NCBI GenBank assembly: GCA_029933125.1
Contig: JAOZOU010000003.1
Span: 248,001-312,000 of the forward strand
DNA from: a bacterium
GTDB taxonomy: Bacteria; Arandabacterota; Arandabacteria; Arandabacterales; Arandabacteraceae
Reading direction: 5' to 3'
Length of the DNA stretch: 64,000 nt
The notes below the pieces were generated by a model that worked only from the letters and a program-made list of their open reading frames with translations, was not told the DNA's origin and did no database searches. The stretch's first letter is position 1; every line of letters begins with the position of its first letter. Shown here one piece after another: positions 43,519 to 51,311 of the stretch. A program made the position numbers and the translations under genes.

Positions 43519-44745
43519 GTGGAAACCAAGAATCACGATGACGATGGAAGAACTGCAGTCCTGCCTCAAGAGTTACCCTTTGCCGAGCCAGTAGCTGTTG
43601 ACTCAGAACCAATTCTCGTCATTGATGATGAGAAGGATGTTGCTGAAGCTGTTGCTGAATTTCTCGGCACACGCGGTTTCGAGGTTGAAGTTGCTCTCAA
43701 CAGCCGCCAGGCACTTGGGCTGATTCATGATAGCAATTTCAGTGTGGTGATTAGTGACCTGCGTCTGCCTGACCTGAGCGGTGTTGAGCTCCTCGATCAT
43801 GTCCTCGAAGCTGATCCCGACACTGTCTTCATTATGATGACAGGCTATGCAAGTGTGCAGTCTGCAGTTAGTGCTCTTAAGAAAGGTGCCTACGACTATA
43901 TCGTAAAACCCTTCTCCATGTTCGAACTTGAGAAGACAGTTAGACTTGGCCTCGAGCGTCGCAAGCTTGCCAAGCAAAATGTCGAGCTTTCCCATCTCAT
44001 GAGGAAGCTCATAGAGCTCGATCAGATAAAGTCGAACATAATAAGTGCTGTCTCGCATGAATTTCGAACTCCCCTGACTTCTCTCAAGGGCTATCTCACA
44101 ATGTTCGCTGAGCATCTAAGCAAGGCTTCTCCAAGCAAGCATCCTGAAGCAACATGGCTTAGAGCAATGCGTGAGAATCTCAATCGGCTCGAAACCCTGA
44201 TCCTGAATCTTCTCTTTATGACAGAGACAAACTCGGGTGGCGTATGTCTGAGTGATGAGGATGTTGAGCTCGGAGGGCTTGTCTCCGAGGCAATCTCACG
44301 GGTTGAACCTGTAACACGCGTGAAAAATGTAAGAATCGATTTCAAGCATGATAAAGGGGAGCACCTTGTTGGAGATTCAGAGAAGCTCCTTGTGGCTCTC
44401 GTCAATCTTCTCGAAAACGCTGTTAAGTTTAACCTCGACGATGGCAGGGTGGAGGTTTCAATCTCCAATGAGGATGATCACAGGGGAGTCGTTATCGAGA
44501 TAGAGGATACAGGTATTGGCATACCACCTGATAAGTTGAGTTCGGTTTTCGATTGCTTCATGCAGGCAGATATGACGCACACCCGGCAATTCTCAGGCGC
44601 AGGATTGGGTTTGCCGGTTGCCAAGGCAATAATCGAAGCCCATGGTGGAAAGATTGATGTATCCAGTCGCCCTGGGATAGGAACAAGGTTTCGAATTTGG
44701 TTGCCAAAGCGAAGTGGGGTGCAATATGGGGAACCAGGAAAATGA
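43519..44745 (+). CDS. Receiver-histidine kinase (single-chain two-component protein)
   Basis: 408 residues, GTG start. A receiver (about 30-150; PILVIDDEKD, acceptor in VVISDLRLPD, K in IVKPFS) comes first, followed by a short coiled coil, the DHp helix with AVSHEFRTPLTSLKGYL (His about 179), and an HATPase with ENAVKF, EIEDTGIGIPPDK and GAGLGLPVAKAIIEAHGG. No membrane segment, so it is cytoplasmic. Followed in overlap distance by a second receiver protein. Confidence 0.93.
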   Translation: METKNHDDDGRTAVLPQELPFAEPVAVDSEPILVIDDEKDVAEAVAEFLGTRGFEVEVALNSRQALGLIHDSNFSVVISDLRLPDLSGVELLDHVLEADPDTVFIMMTGYASVQSAVSALKKGAYDYIVKPFSMFELEKTVRLGLERRKLAKQNVELSHLMRKLIELDQIKSNIISAVSHEFRTPLTSLKGYLTMFAEHLSKASPSKHPEATWLRAMRENLNRLETLILNLLFMTETNSGGVCLSDEDVELGGLVSEAISRVEPVTRVKNVRIDFKHDKGEHLVGDSEKLLVALVNLLENAVKFNLDDGRVEVSISNEDDHRGVVIEIEDTGIGIPPDKLSSVFDCFMQADMTHTRQFSGAGLGLPVAKAIIEAHGGKIDVSSRPGIGTRFRIWLPKRSGVQYGEPGK

Positions 44746-44755
44746 AAGGAGCACT

Positions 44756-45541
44756 GTGAGAAATGATAAGGAGCTCGTTCGTATAGCTATAGTCGACGAC
44801 AACGAAGATATTGTTGGTCTTCTTGGGGAGGTTCTTCAGGCAGCAGACTATGCTCCCGATCTGTTTACCGATGCCAGGGATGCCCTGCTGGCTTCAACGT
44901 CAATGGAGTACGACGTTATCATCACGGATCTTGAGATGCCTGAGGTAACAGGTATAGAGCTCCTCACACGTGTAAAAGAGGTTTTTCCGCTAACTCAATT
45001 TATCATGATAACTGGCTATGCATCTGTAAGGTCTGCTGCTGAGGCAATGCACAGAGGTGCGGTTAGCTATCTCACAAAGCCTTTAACTTCCTCACAGGTT
45101 CTGGCACATGTTGAGAAAGCACTAGAGAACCGTCTGCTCAACCTTGAGAATCAGCGCCTCATCTATGAGCTCACAACAGCCAATAAGGAACTTGAAAGCA
45201 AGATAAATGAGCTAAACCATCTCAATGAGCTGCTCAAAAGAACTCAGGAGAATCTTGTCAGGGCAGAGCGCCAGAGTGCAATCGGTGAGGTAGTTGTTAG
45301 CCTTAACCACAGCATCAACAACAGCATCTCAGGTATCAAGGCAGCTGCGCGCTTCATCCGCAACAATGCTCATCTCAACGAGGAGTGCCTCGAGGCAGCT
45401 ACAAAGATCGATGAAGAATGCAGTGAGATCGAAGCCGTAATGCGCAGGCTTAAGAATTTGCGATCAGTATCGACAGCCGAATATGTTGACGGCATCAAGA
45501 TGATAGATCTCGAGAGGGATGAGGCAGATGTCACGAGTTGA
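44756..45541 (+). CDS. Receiver plus DHp-like protein without ATPase domain
   Basis: 261 residues from GTG 44756 (AAGGAG 4-5 nt upstream; ATG 44726 inside the previous gene is the alternative). The receiver (IAIVDDNED, VIITDLEMPE, LTKPL) is followed by a coiled coil and a HisKA-like helix ERQSAIGEVVVSLNHSINNSISGIKAA with His about 184, but the protein then ends with no HATPase domain. It might be a phosphotransfer or scaffold partner for the kinase encoded just upstream. Its last codons overlap the next small ORF. Confidence 0.85.
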   Translation: MRNDKELVRIAIVDDNEDIVGLLGEVLQAADYAPDLFTDARDALLASTSMEYDVIITDLEMPEVTGIELLTRVKEVFPLTQFIMITGYASVRSAAEAMHRGAVSYLTKPLTSSQVLAHVEKALENRLLNLENQRLIYELTTANKELESKINELNHLNELLKRTQENLVRAERQSAIGEVVVSLNHSINNSISGIKAAARFIRNNAHLNEECLEAATKIDEECSEIEAVMRRLKNLRSVSTAEYVDGIKMIDLERDEADVTS

Positions 45542-45695
45542 CAGCCGGGAGGTTATAGCTTCAGCAACTCGCCTCAGGCGCCTGCGCCTCATAGCCAGGC
45601 TCCTGAGGGAGGAGGGCATCGTCTCTGAGAACTTCGATTTCGTCGTCAGTCTTGCCGATGCACTCCTTGCAAGTCTTGCGATCACTTACCCTTAG
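45528..45695 (+). CDS. 55-residue hypothetical protein at end of signalling operon
   Basis: Starts at ATG 45528, inside the end of the preceding gene, with GAGG 3-4 nt upstream. Product MSRVDSREVIASATRLRRLR plus LIARLLREEGIVSENFDFVV and a hydrophobic SLADALLASLAIT tail. An amphipathic, Arg-rich helix is followed by an acidic then hydrophobic end. No family recognised. Translational overlap and clean codon use make it a plausible real gene. Confidence 0.55.
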   Translation: MSRVDSREVIASATRLRRLRLIARLLREEGIVSENFDFVVSLADALLASLAITYP

Positions 45696-45824
45696 GGTGC
45701 GCCAGGATCAATCCTTCATAGCACCGCATCGCGCATTAAGATCTCTCCAGCCCATGCTTTTTGAGGCTCCTCTAGTGTTTCGCTTTCCAACCCCACCCAT
45801 TCCCTACCCAGCGACGCGTAGATG

Positions 45825-45854
45825 TTGACGTCGGAGGCTAAAACGTGATACAAT
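45825..45854 (+). promoter_or_regulatory. Sigma-70 promoter for the riboswitch-like leader
   Basis: TTGACG (45825-45830), 18-nt spacer, TACAAT (45849-45854). Start of transcription expected near 45861, just ahead of the structured leader. Confidence 0.7.
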
Positions 45855-45876
45855 TAACTTGTGACGGGGTAGAAGG

Positions 45877-45964
45877 GGGCGCCGTAGGGCGACACCGATA
45901 AAGGTGGGATCTCCCTGCAAAGCCCAGGTATTGGAGTTGATAACCGGGCTGCCGAAGGTCGCTC
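45877..45964 (+). promoter_or_regulatory. Structured leader, probable c-di-GMP-I (GEMM)-like riboswitch aptamer
   Basis: Features: AGGGC (886-890 of the 45-kb line) pairing with GCCC at 45922-45925; an inner hairpin CACC-GATAAA-GGTG; the stretch GCAAAGCC (45917-45924), highly conserved in GEMM; a second hairpin GGTAT/ATAACC with one bulge (45927-45945); and the 3' signature ACCGGGCTGCCGAA, as in GEMM tails. A closing stem GGGCGCC (45877-45883) with GG(T)CGCTC (45957-45964) is possible. The segment between hairpin and GCAAAGCC is about 7 nt longer than normal, so the class is not certain. PilZ and MshEN domains in the locus fit a c-di-GMP ligand. Confidence 0.55.
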
Positions 45965-45986
45965 ATGACAATCGGCAGCCCTTTTT
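45946..45986 (+). terminator. Intrinsic terminator overlapping the aptamer 3' end
   Basis: Perfect 10-bp stem GGGCTGCCGA (45946-45955) / TCGGCAGCCC (45972-45981), 16-nt loop, then TTTTT (45982-45986), six bases before the next ATG. Its 5' arm and loop coincide with the aptamer 3' side, so aptamer folding and termination should be mutually exclusive. Confidence 0.9.
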
Positions 45987-45991
45987 GATTT

Positions 45992-46942
45992 ATGGCGAAA
46001 AAGGCGATGCGTTCAGTGAGGTTTGGAGCAGTCATAATTCTTGTTTTGGGCATAGCCTCCGTCTCCGCACAGCCGCTCAGTGTGCCTGGCACACTCGTTA
46101 AGATCTATCCTCCCGAGGAGGTCTTGAAGTACTGTCGCATGGAGGGAGAGCATCTCATACTCGAGTTTCCAGGTGCTCGACCGTGGGTGCTTGACACGAC
46201 TGATTCCCTCTCAGCAATGCCGGCGGATGAGGTTGTGAGAGCAATAGAGCAGATGGAATTTCCCATCGATGGCATTCCAGTGGATGTTGTTATTCTCCCA
46301 TTTGCGAGGAAACTTGTGGCAACTTCCTCTGCTGAGGGGCGTGTGATTTTTCTTTCACCGGGGCGCATTCCTGTGCCACCTGAACACGTGCACTATACCG
46401 TCTGTCACGAGTTTGGACATATTATCCACAAGGCCTTTATGCCCGACTCGAGGGTTGATCTCTGGCAAAGATACGCCGAGATAAGGGGGCTTAGCTCGAC
46501 CAGTTTCGATGCAACAATTCATCACGAGCGCATCCATGAGATCTTTGCTGAGGATTTTAGAGTGCTCTTCGGGAGCCCTCTTGCACGCAATGGGGGTGAA
46601 GTAGAAAACCATGATCTTGCTTCACCGATGGAGGTTCCTGGTTTGAGGGAGTTTATGCTGAGCCTCGCATTGTCAAGGAAAGCAGCGATTATTGCCTATC
46701 CCAATCCTTTTACCTCGCTTGTCGTTTTGAGCCTTGAGGAGCTTGTGGGCGAGGCTCATCTTGAGATCTACAATGTGGAAGGCAAGCTCGTGCGATCCAT
46801 GAGCAGCGGCGCCCAAGGCAGCCAGGTCATCTGGGATGGTAGAAGCCAGTCTGGCGAGAAGGCTGCACCCGGCGTATACCTTGTGATCTGGGCAGGAAAG
46901 AATACTACAAGAGTAATCAAACTAATAAAGACAGGCCTCTGA
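45992..46942 (+). CDS. Exported zinc metallopeptidase with FlgD-type sorting domain
   Basis: 316 residues, signal peptide ending at VSA. Zinc site HEFGHIIH near residue 140, and a downstream Glu in HERIHEIFAEDFRVLFG, a layout like the anthrax-lethal-factor-type gluzincins. The last 90 residues (IAYPNPFTSLVVLSLEELVGEAHLEIYNVEG, GVYLVIWAGKN) are a FlgD-like Ig domain, as in the HYR protein at 21.5 kb. Substrate unknown. The start codon is uncertain: ATG 45992 lies only 5 nt after the terminator U-tract; ATG 46007 and GTG 46016 are alternatives, and no site has a good Shine-Dalgarno. Expression should depend on read-through of the leader. Confidence 0.85.
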   Translation: MAKKAMRSVRFGAVIILVLGIASVSAQPLSVPGTLVKIYPPEEVLKYCRMEGEHLILEFPGARPWVLDTTDSLSAMPADEVVRAIEQMEFPIDGIPVDVVILPFARKLVATSSAEGRVIFLSPGRIPVPPEHVHYTVCHEFGHIIHKAFMPDSRVDLWQRYAEIRGLSSTSFDATIHHERIHEIFAEDFRVLFGSPLARNGGEVENHDLASPMEVPGLREFMLSLALSRKAAIIAYPNPFTSLVVLSLEELVGEAHLEIYNVEGKLVRSMSSGAQGSQVIWDGRSQSGEKAAPGVYLVIWAGKNTTRVIKLIKTGL

Positions 46943-46953
46943 AGAACGCTGGA

Positions 46954-46986
46954 TTGCATCCTGCATTGAATTGTTGCACCCTGCAT
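46954..46986 (+). repeat. Two 13-nt direct repeats spaced 20 bp (TTGCAYCCTGCAT)
   Basis: TTGCATCCTGCAT at 46954-46966 and TTGCACCCTGCAT at 46974-46986, one mismatch, two helical turns apart. They lie between the metallopeptidase and the fibronectin lipoprotein and could be an operator. They are followed by the pair at 46992. Confidence 0.45.
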
Positions 46987-46991
46987 ATGCG

Positions 46992-47011
46992 CTATCCTCT
47001 GACTATCCTCT
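46992..47011 (+). repeat. Two 9-nt direct repeats spaced 11 bp (CTATCCTCT)
   Basis: CTATCCTCT at 46992-47000 and 47003-47011, one helical turn apart. Candidate binding half-sites near the promoter of the next gene. Confidence 0.4.
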
Positions 47012-47177
47012 ATAGGTAGTGAGCGGAGAATTTTCAATGTTATCTCATTGAATCCCAAAAGATTAGAGAACCCTTGTCTTTTCCTCGGATGGTATGCTTC
47101 TTGCACAACTCACAGGATAGCAAATGAGAACTATGTTTTGTCGAGAGACATCTTTTCCGGGGAGGTGAGTGAGTCAC

Positions 47178-47600
47178 ATGCGAGCACGCAACCTTATTTT
47201 CATGCTTGCTGTATCATTCATCCTCATGCAAGGTGCCTGCGGAAACGATAGCAGCCCTGCCTTGCCTGAGGTGGATACAGTACCACCGAATCCTCCAGTA
47301 GGACTGCAGGTGGAAGACGGTAGTGGTGGAGTGCGCATATCGTGGAGTGAGAATGCTGAGCCAGACCTTGCTGGCTACAAGGTCTACAGGTCCTCGAATG
47401 AGGAAGGGCCCTTCTGGCTAATCTCGCCTAGCGTGTTGCTCTGCCCTTGGTGCTATGACACCCCAACTCCTATGGCTACAACCTACTATAGGGTTACTGC
47501 CGTGGATGAGAGTGGCAATGAAAGTGCCTTCTCCCAGGTGATTGGTGTTTACTTTAACACTGGTCGCTCAGAGGCTGTCGATCAGCCAGCACAAAGATAG
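47178..47600 (+). CDS. Lipoprotein with fibronectin type III domain
   Basis: 140 residues. Start ATG 47178 with GGAGGTGA 9 nt upstream, a near-complete anti-SD match. Lipobox QGAC (Cys21). A single FN3 domain: PPNPPVGLQVEDGSGGVRISWSEN, DLAGYKVYRS, TTYYRVTAVDESGNES. Function unknown; surface adhesion or a scaffold domain is possible. Confidence 0.82.
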   Translation: MRARNLIFMLAVSFILMQGACGNDSSPALPEVDTVPPNPPVGLQVEDGSGGVRISWSENAEPDLAGYKVYRSSNEEGPFWLISPSVLLCPWCYDTPTPMATTYYRVTAVDESGNESAFSQVIGVYFNTGRSEAVDQPAQR

Positions 47601-47611
47601 TCTGTTAAGAG

Positions 47612-47650
47612 GCCCCTCTGTCCTTGTTGGGGATAGGGGGGCTATCTCTT
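47612..47650 (+). terminator. Strong hairpin after the fibronectin lipoprotein
   Basis: 12-bp stem GCCCCTCTGTCC (47612-47623) / GGATAGGGGGGC (47631-47642) with two G-T pairs and a 7-nt loop. No T-run behind it, so a terminator is likely but not certain. The remaining 47651-47895 stretch shows no gene I can support. Confidence 0.5.
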
Positions 47651-47895
47651 CGGAATATCCATCTCAGCGGTCGAGGGAAAGACAGGAGTCCTGCGCAAGA
47701 AACTTCAGCCGTCTCGCTTCTCTACCTAAAGTCGTTGAGACTACCTTAGCCACCAGAACAGGTCGATTATCTCACAGATCACACCAACGAGGAGAAGTTC
47801 ACTGACGAGGATCATCGGCTTCGCCCCCTTTCGTAGCGAGCCCAACCCGTTGCCAGGCTTCCTACTAGGGTGATCGACCCGAGGCTGGGTGAGGT

Positions 47896-50466
47896 TTAGG
47901 ATTTTCTCGGATTATGTCCGAGATGGCTAGGAACGAGGGCTTCAAGACGGATTACCAAAGCTGTGAGATCATCCTGAGGCTTGCCCATCGTATGACGCAT
48001 TACTGCTGCATGAATATTGGCAAGAATGGTTTCGGGTTTGAGTTCATAGGCTTGCTTGAGCTCCTGAATCAATCTTCCTTCACCGAACGGCTGATCATAG
48101 GTGTTGAGTTCTTCAGTTATGCCGTCGGTGTAGAGGAAGAGAAGATCTCCTTCTCGAAGTTCAACATCTGTGTCACGATAGGTTGCCTCGCCATCGACAC
48201 CAAGGACGATATCTGTCTCATCAAGCACCTTAACCGCCTTGTCCTTGCTAAGAATGAGGGGTGGAACGTGGCCAGCATTGCAATACGTGAGTTTTGCTCT
48301 TTCGAGATCGATGAGTCCGTAGAAGAGTGTAACAAAGGTTGCTCCATCGGTATGCTCGAAAATCGTCCTGTTGAGGTGTGAGACAACATCACAAGGGCTA
48401 CGCATTGCATCTGCTTCGGCTCTGAGGGCTGATTGAAGGGAGGCCATGAGCAATGCCGCAGGAACACCCTTGCCTGAGACATCAGCAATGACAGCGCATA
48501 TCCTCGTCGGGCTAAGAACGATTATATCATAATAATCCCCGCCTATGTGCTTGCTCGGGAAATTCATGGCTGCTGTCTCAATGCCATGTACCTTGGGAAA
48601 TGCCCTTGGCATGAAACGTCTCTGGATTTCCTTTGCAACCATGAGCTCGTTGTCGATCTTTTGTTTCTCTATTGCCTCCACATAAAGACGTGTGTTTTCT
48701 ATTGCCACCGATACCTGATCACTCAAAGTTTCGAGGAGCTCAATCTCCGTTCCTCCATAGAATTCTTCGTCAGCCTTGCCTCCGACTGTCATGAAGCCAA
48801 GTAATCTTGACTTAAAGATGAAGGGAACGATCAGAGCCGTGTTGCTTTCCATCAAGCATGCAAGTTGAGTGGTGGGGACGGGCAGGGGGCGCCTGGAAGC
48901 AATGTGCCTCTCAATGTTGAAGATTCCCTTGGTACTCTTGAGATACCTAACCAGCGGGGAGTCATCCGCGAAGGATTTAAGCATCTCATGCTTCATCCTC
49001 ACGGCATATGTTGCGGCATAGACACCAAGCCGTTCATCGTGAAGATACATTGCAACCGAGGTGGCATCTATTGCCTCGGCTACCCTTATGCAGATATAAC
49101 TTACGAGGCCTTCAAGGTTCACCATCCCAACGAGTGAGTGGCTGATTTGTTTGACAAGTTTGCGGTAATTGTACTCATCTCTGAAGAATGTCTTGTCCAC
49201 GGCGAGTCTTATTCGTGATCTCAGGGGTGAGATCAGCAAAGTTATCACAAAGATAGAGATGACTGAGAAGAGAAGATCAGCGCTTCCAATGAAGCTTGAT
49301 GCAAGGCGTCCTATGCCATAGACGACGATGAAGTATATTGAGGCGAGGACAGCAACCAGCAGGGTATAGATAATGCTACGCCTGAAGACAACTTCCAGAT
49401 CTAGCAGACCATAGCGCACAATGGCGTGGCCGAAAGCAAGGGGAACGAGAATGAGGGGGAGGAAGATGAACTTCTCACCTGGTATCTCCAGGCTCGGTCT
49501 AATGTTCAATATGATCTGAGTTACCAGAAGGGGGGTTACACCTGCAAGTGTACCCCAGAACACTCCCTTAAGCTTCTGCTTGAACTTGTGATTCTCAACA
49601 CGGCGGTAGCCTCGCACAAAAGCCACAAGCCCTGCACCCAATGCAAGCGCAAAGTAGGTGGCAGTTGTCACTTGAATTCCTGAGAGACTCTGAGGAGCTA
49701 TTCTTATGCCTCTATACATTCCGATTGTGAGTAAGGTTGATGCACCGAAGAGAATTGCAGATGGAGCATAGATAAGAGGCTCAAGGGGGGGAAACCTCTC
49801 GAGCATCCTGCTTCTCAAAGGAAATAGGAGAAAGAAATGAAGAAAAAGAGCAGGAAGCATGAGTTGTAAGAGATCACTTAGAATCGAACGCAGGAGGGAG
49901 TGAGCAGGAGTAAGCTGGAAACTTGCAGCATTTGTAAGCACGAGTCCAAACGACAGACAAAGGAGATAGAAAACAAGTGCGAGCTTATCAGAGCGTCTGA
50001 AGTAAACCACCAATCCAATGGCTACAAACGATAGTCCGACTATGACCATCGAAATCTTGCGAATGAGTTCAGCCTGCGGTAAGCGCTCAAGCCTGACATC
50101 AAAGAGAAGAGGCTTGCCATCACGCAAGACCCCGAATGTCGTCATTTCTCCAGGACGGAGCCTTGCAAGGCAATCCGAAATCGATGCAACATTGGCACAG
50201 CTCACCCCATTTATGCTTACAATAGTATCTCCTTTTCGTAGTCCAGCTTTGGATACGGGGCTCAAGCTGGCAACTCTTACGATTTTGTTGCCCTTAAGTA
50301 TCGCACCGCTGTATGGTTGCTCCACAATATTCATTGCAACCACAAAGGCAAACACGATAGCTGCGGCTGTTACTGCAACAGCGAGCGCTCTGATGAGAGA
50401 ATGGCGACGATAAGACGTCTCAGGGTAGGCGCTCCAGCCCTGCCCGCCACAAGGTCTGTCCTGCAT
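47896..50466 (-). CDS. PDZ, membrane, GAF and SpoIIE phosphatase protein
   Basis: 856 residues. One N-terminal membrane segment, a PDZ domain (about 55-130, PVSKAGLRKGDTIVSINGV), then a block of hydrophobic membrane segments (about 135-420), a GAF domain (about 450-600) and a C-terminal SpoIIE PP2C-type serine phosphatase with GGDYYD, ADVSGKGVPAALLMA, NAGHVPPLIL and LYTDGITE. RsbU/RsbX-like phosphatases dephosphorylate STAS antagonists, so the STAS protein at 40 kb is a possible target. The PDZ in front is unusual for this class. ATG 50466 has GGAGG 8 nt upstream. Confidence 0.9.
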   Translation of the reverse strand: MQDRPCGGQGWSAYPETSYRRHSLIRALAVAVTAAAIVFAFVVAMNIVEQPYSGAILKGNKIVRVASLSPVSKAGLRKGDTIVSINGVSCANVASISDCLARLRPGEMTTFGVLRDGKPLLFDVRLERLPQAELIRKISMVIVGLSFVAIGLVVYFRRSDKLALVFYLLCLSFGLVLTNAASFQLTPAHSLLRSILSDLLQLMLPALFLHFFLLFPLRSRMLERFPPLEPLIYAPSAILFGASTLLTIGMYRGIRIAPQSLSGIQVTTATYFALALGAGLVAFVRGYRRVENHKFKQKLKGVFWGTLAGVTPLLVTQIILNIRPSLEIPGEKFIFLPLILVPLAFGHAIVRYGLLDLEVVFRRSIIYTLLVAVLASIYFIVVYGIGRLASSFIGSADLLFSVISIFVITLLISPLRSRIRLAVDKTFFRDEYNYRKLVKQISHSLVGMVNLEGLVSYICIRVAEAIDATSVAMYLHDERLGVYAATYAVRMKHEMLKSFADDSPLVRYLKSTKGIFNIERHIASRRPLPVPTTQLACLMESNTALIVPFIFKSRLLGFMTVGGKADEEFYGGTEIELLETLSDQVSVAIENTRLYVEAIEKQKIDNELMVAKEIQRRFMPRAFPKVHGIETAAMNFPSKHIGGDYYDIIVLSPTRICAVIADVSGKGVPAALLMASLQSALRAEADAMRSPCDVVSHLNRTIFEHTDGATFVTLFYGLIDLERAKLTYCNAGHVPPLILSKDKAVKVLDETDIVLGVDGEATYRDTDVELREGDLLFLYTDGITEELNTYDQPFGEGRLIQELKQAYELKPETILANIHAAVMRHTMGKPQDDLTALVIRLEALVPSHLGHNPRKS

Positions 50467-50621
50467 GGGCGAGCCTCCGCTGTGGTTACCCCTGGGCAGG
50501 GCAAACGGACTTTGAACAAAAGTCTATGATGCCTGCAAGGAGTGTCAAGCTTTTTTGGCTCAAAATCTACTTGCATAAGGGACTCCGTTCTGATAGGTTT
50601 ACACCCAATGGAGGTGAGAAC

Positions 50622-51311
50622 TTGGCGAGAGGCAAGAAACGGCTGACCCGGCGCGATATCAAAGAGGACGAGCTAGGTGAGTTCTTTGTAGACGCATGGA
50701 AATATGTGCATGAGCACTCAAGACAGGTTGCCGGCATTGTTGCCTTTGCTCTAATTGCTGCTATCATCGTGAGTTTTGCAATTCGTGAAAGGCGTGCAGC
50801 ACAGGAGAATGCTCAGGTTCTGCTTGCTCAGGGTAATGCTCAGCTTGCTCAGGGTAATTTTAGGGCAGCCCTTGACATGTATGGCAATGTGATTGACAAG
50901 TTCAGAGGAACTCAGGGTCACTCGGATGCAATTTTCTTTGCAGCCAATGCTCACTTTCTATCCGGTAACTATGACAGCGCTCTTGTTTTCTTCCAAAGAT
51001 ATCTCAATATAAAGAAGCGCCGAGAGGAGTTCACAATATCGGCTGAAGAGGGTATTGCTCAATGCCTTGAGGAGATTGGTAGGTACAAAGAAGCTGCTGA
51101 CGCCTACCTTAAGGTTCAAAGAGAGCACCCTGACAGCGAGCTTGCTCCTGATGCCCTTATGGGCGCCGGGCGGTGCTATGAACTTGCTGGTGACTTCAAG
51201 CAGGCAGAGAAGGTTTATAAGGAATTACTTGATCTTTATCCAGATTCCAATGAGGCTACTGCGGTAAAGATGCCATTGCTTGAGCTGCAGGCTAGACTCG
51301 AGAATTCCTGA
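50622..51311 (+). CDS. Membrane-anchored TPR protein
   Basis: 229 residues, TTG start at 50622 with GGAGGTGA upstream. A charged N-terminus (GKKRLTRRDIKEDELGEFFVDAWKYV) is followed by one membrane helix (about 40-60), then TPR repeats (LLAQGNAQLAQGNFRAALDMYGNVIDKF, ALVFFQRYLN, EEGIAQCLEEIGRYKEAADAYLKVQREHPD). It looks like the YfgM-type periplasmic chaperone-associated proteins. It shares 1 nt with the next gene. The function is otherwise unknown. Confidence 0.8.
   Translation: MARGKKRLTRRDIKEDELGEFFVDAWKYVHEHSRQVAGIVAFALIAAIIVSFAIRERRAAQENAQVLLAQGNAQLAQGNFRAALDMYGNVIDKFRGTQGHSDAIFFAANAHFLSGNYDSALVFFQRYLNIKKRREEFTISAEEGIAQCLEEIGRYKEAADAYLKVQREHPDSELAPDALMGAGRCYELAGDFKQAEKVYKELLDLYPDSNEATAVKMPLLELQARLENS

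Noticed and set aside
33933-46000. Sigma-54 (-24/-12) promoters near the activator genes
   Set aside because: No convincing TGGCAC-N5-TTGC was seen in the intergenic gaps.
47542-47805. 87-residue frame across the end of the fibronectin gene
   Set aside because: Overlaps the gene in another frame and includes the hairpin; composition and lack of a ribosome site argue against coding.
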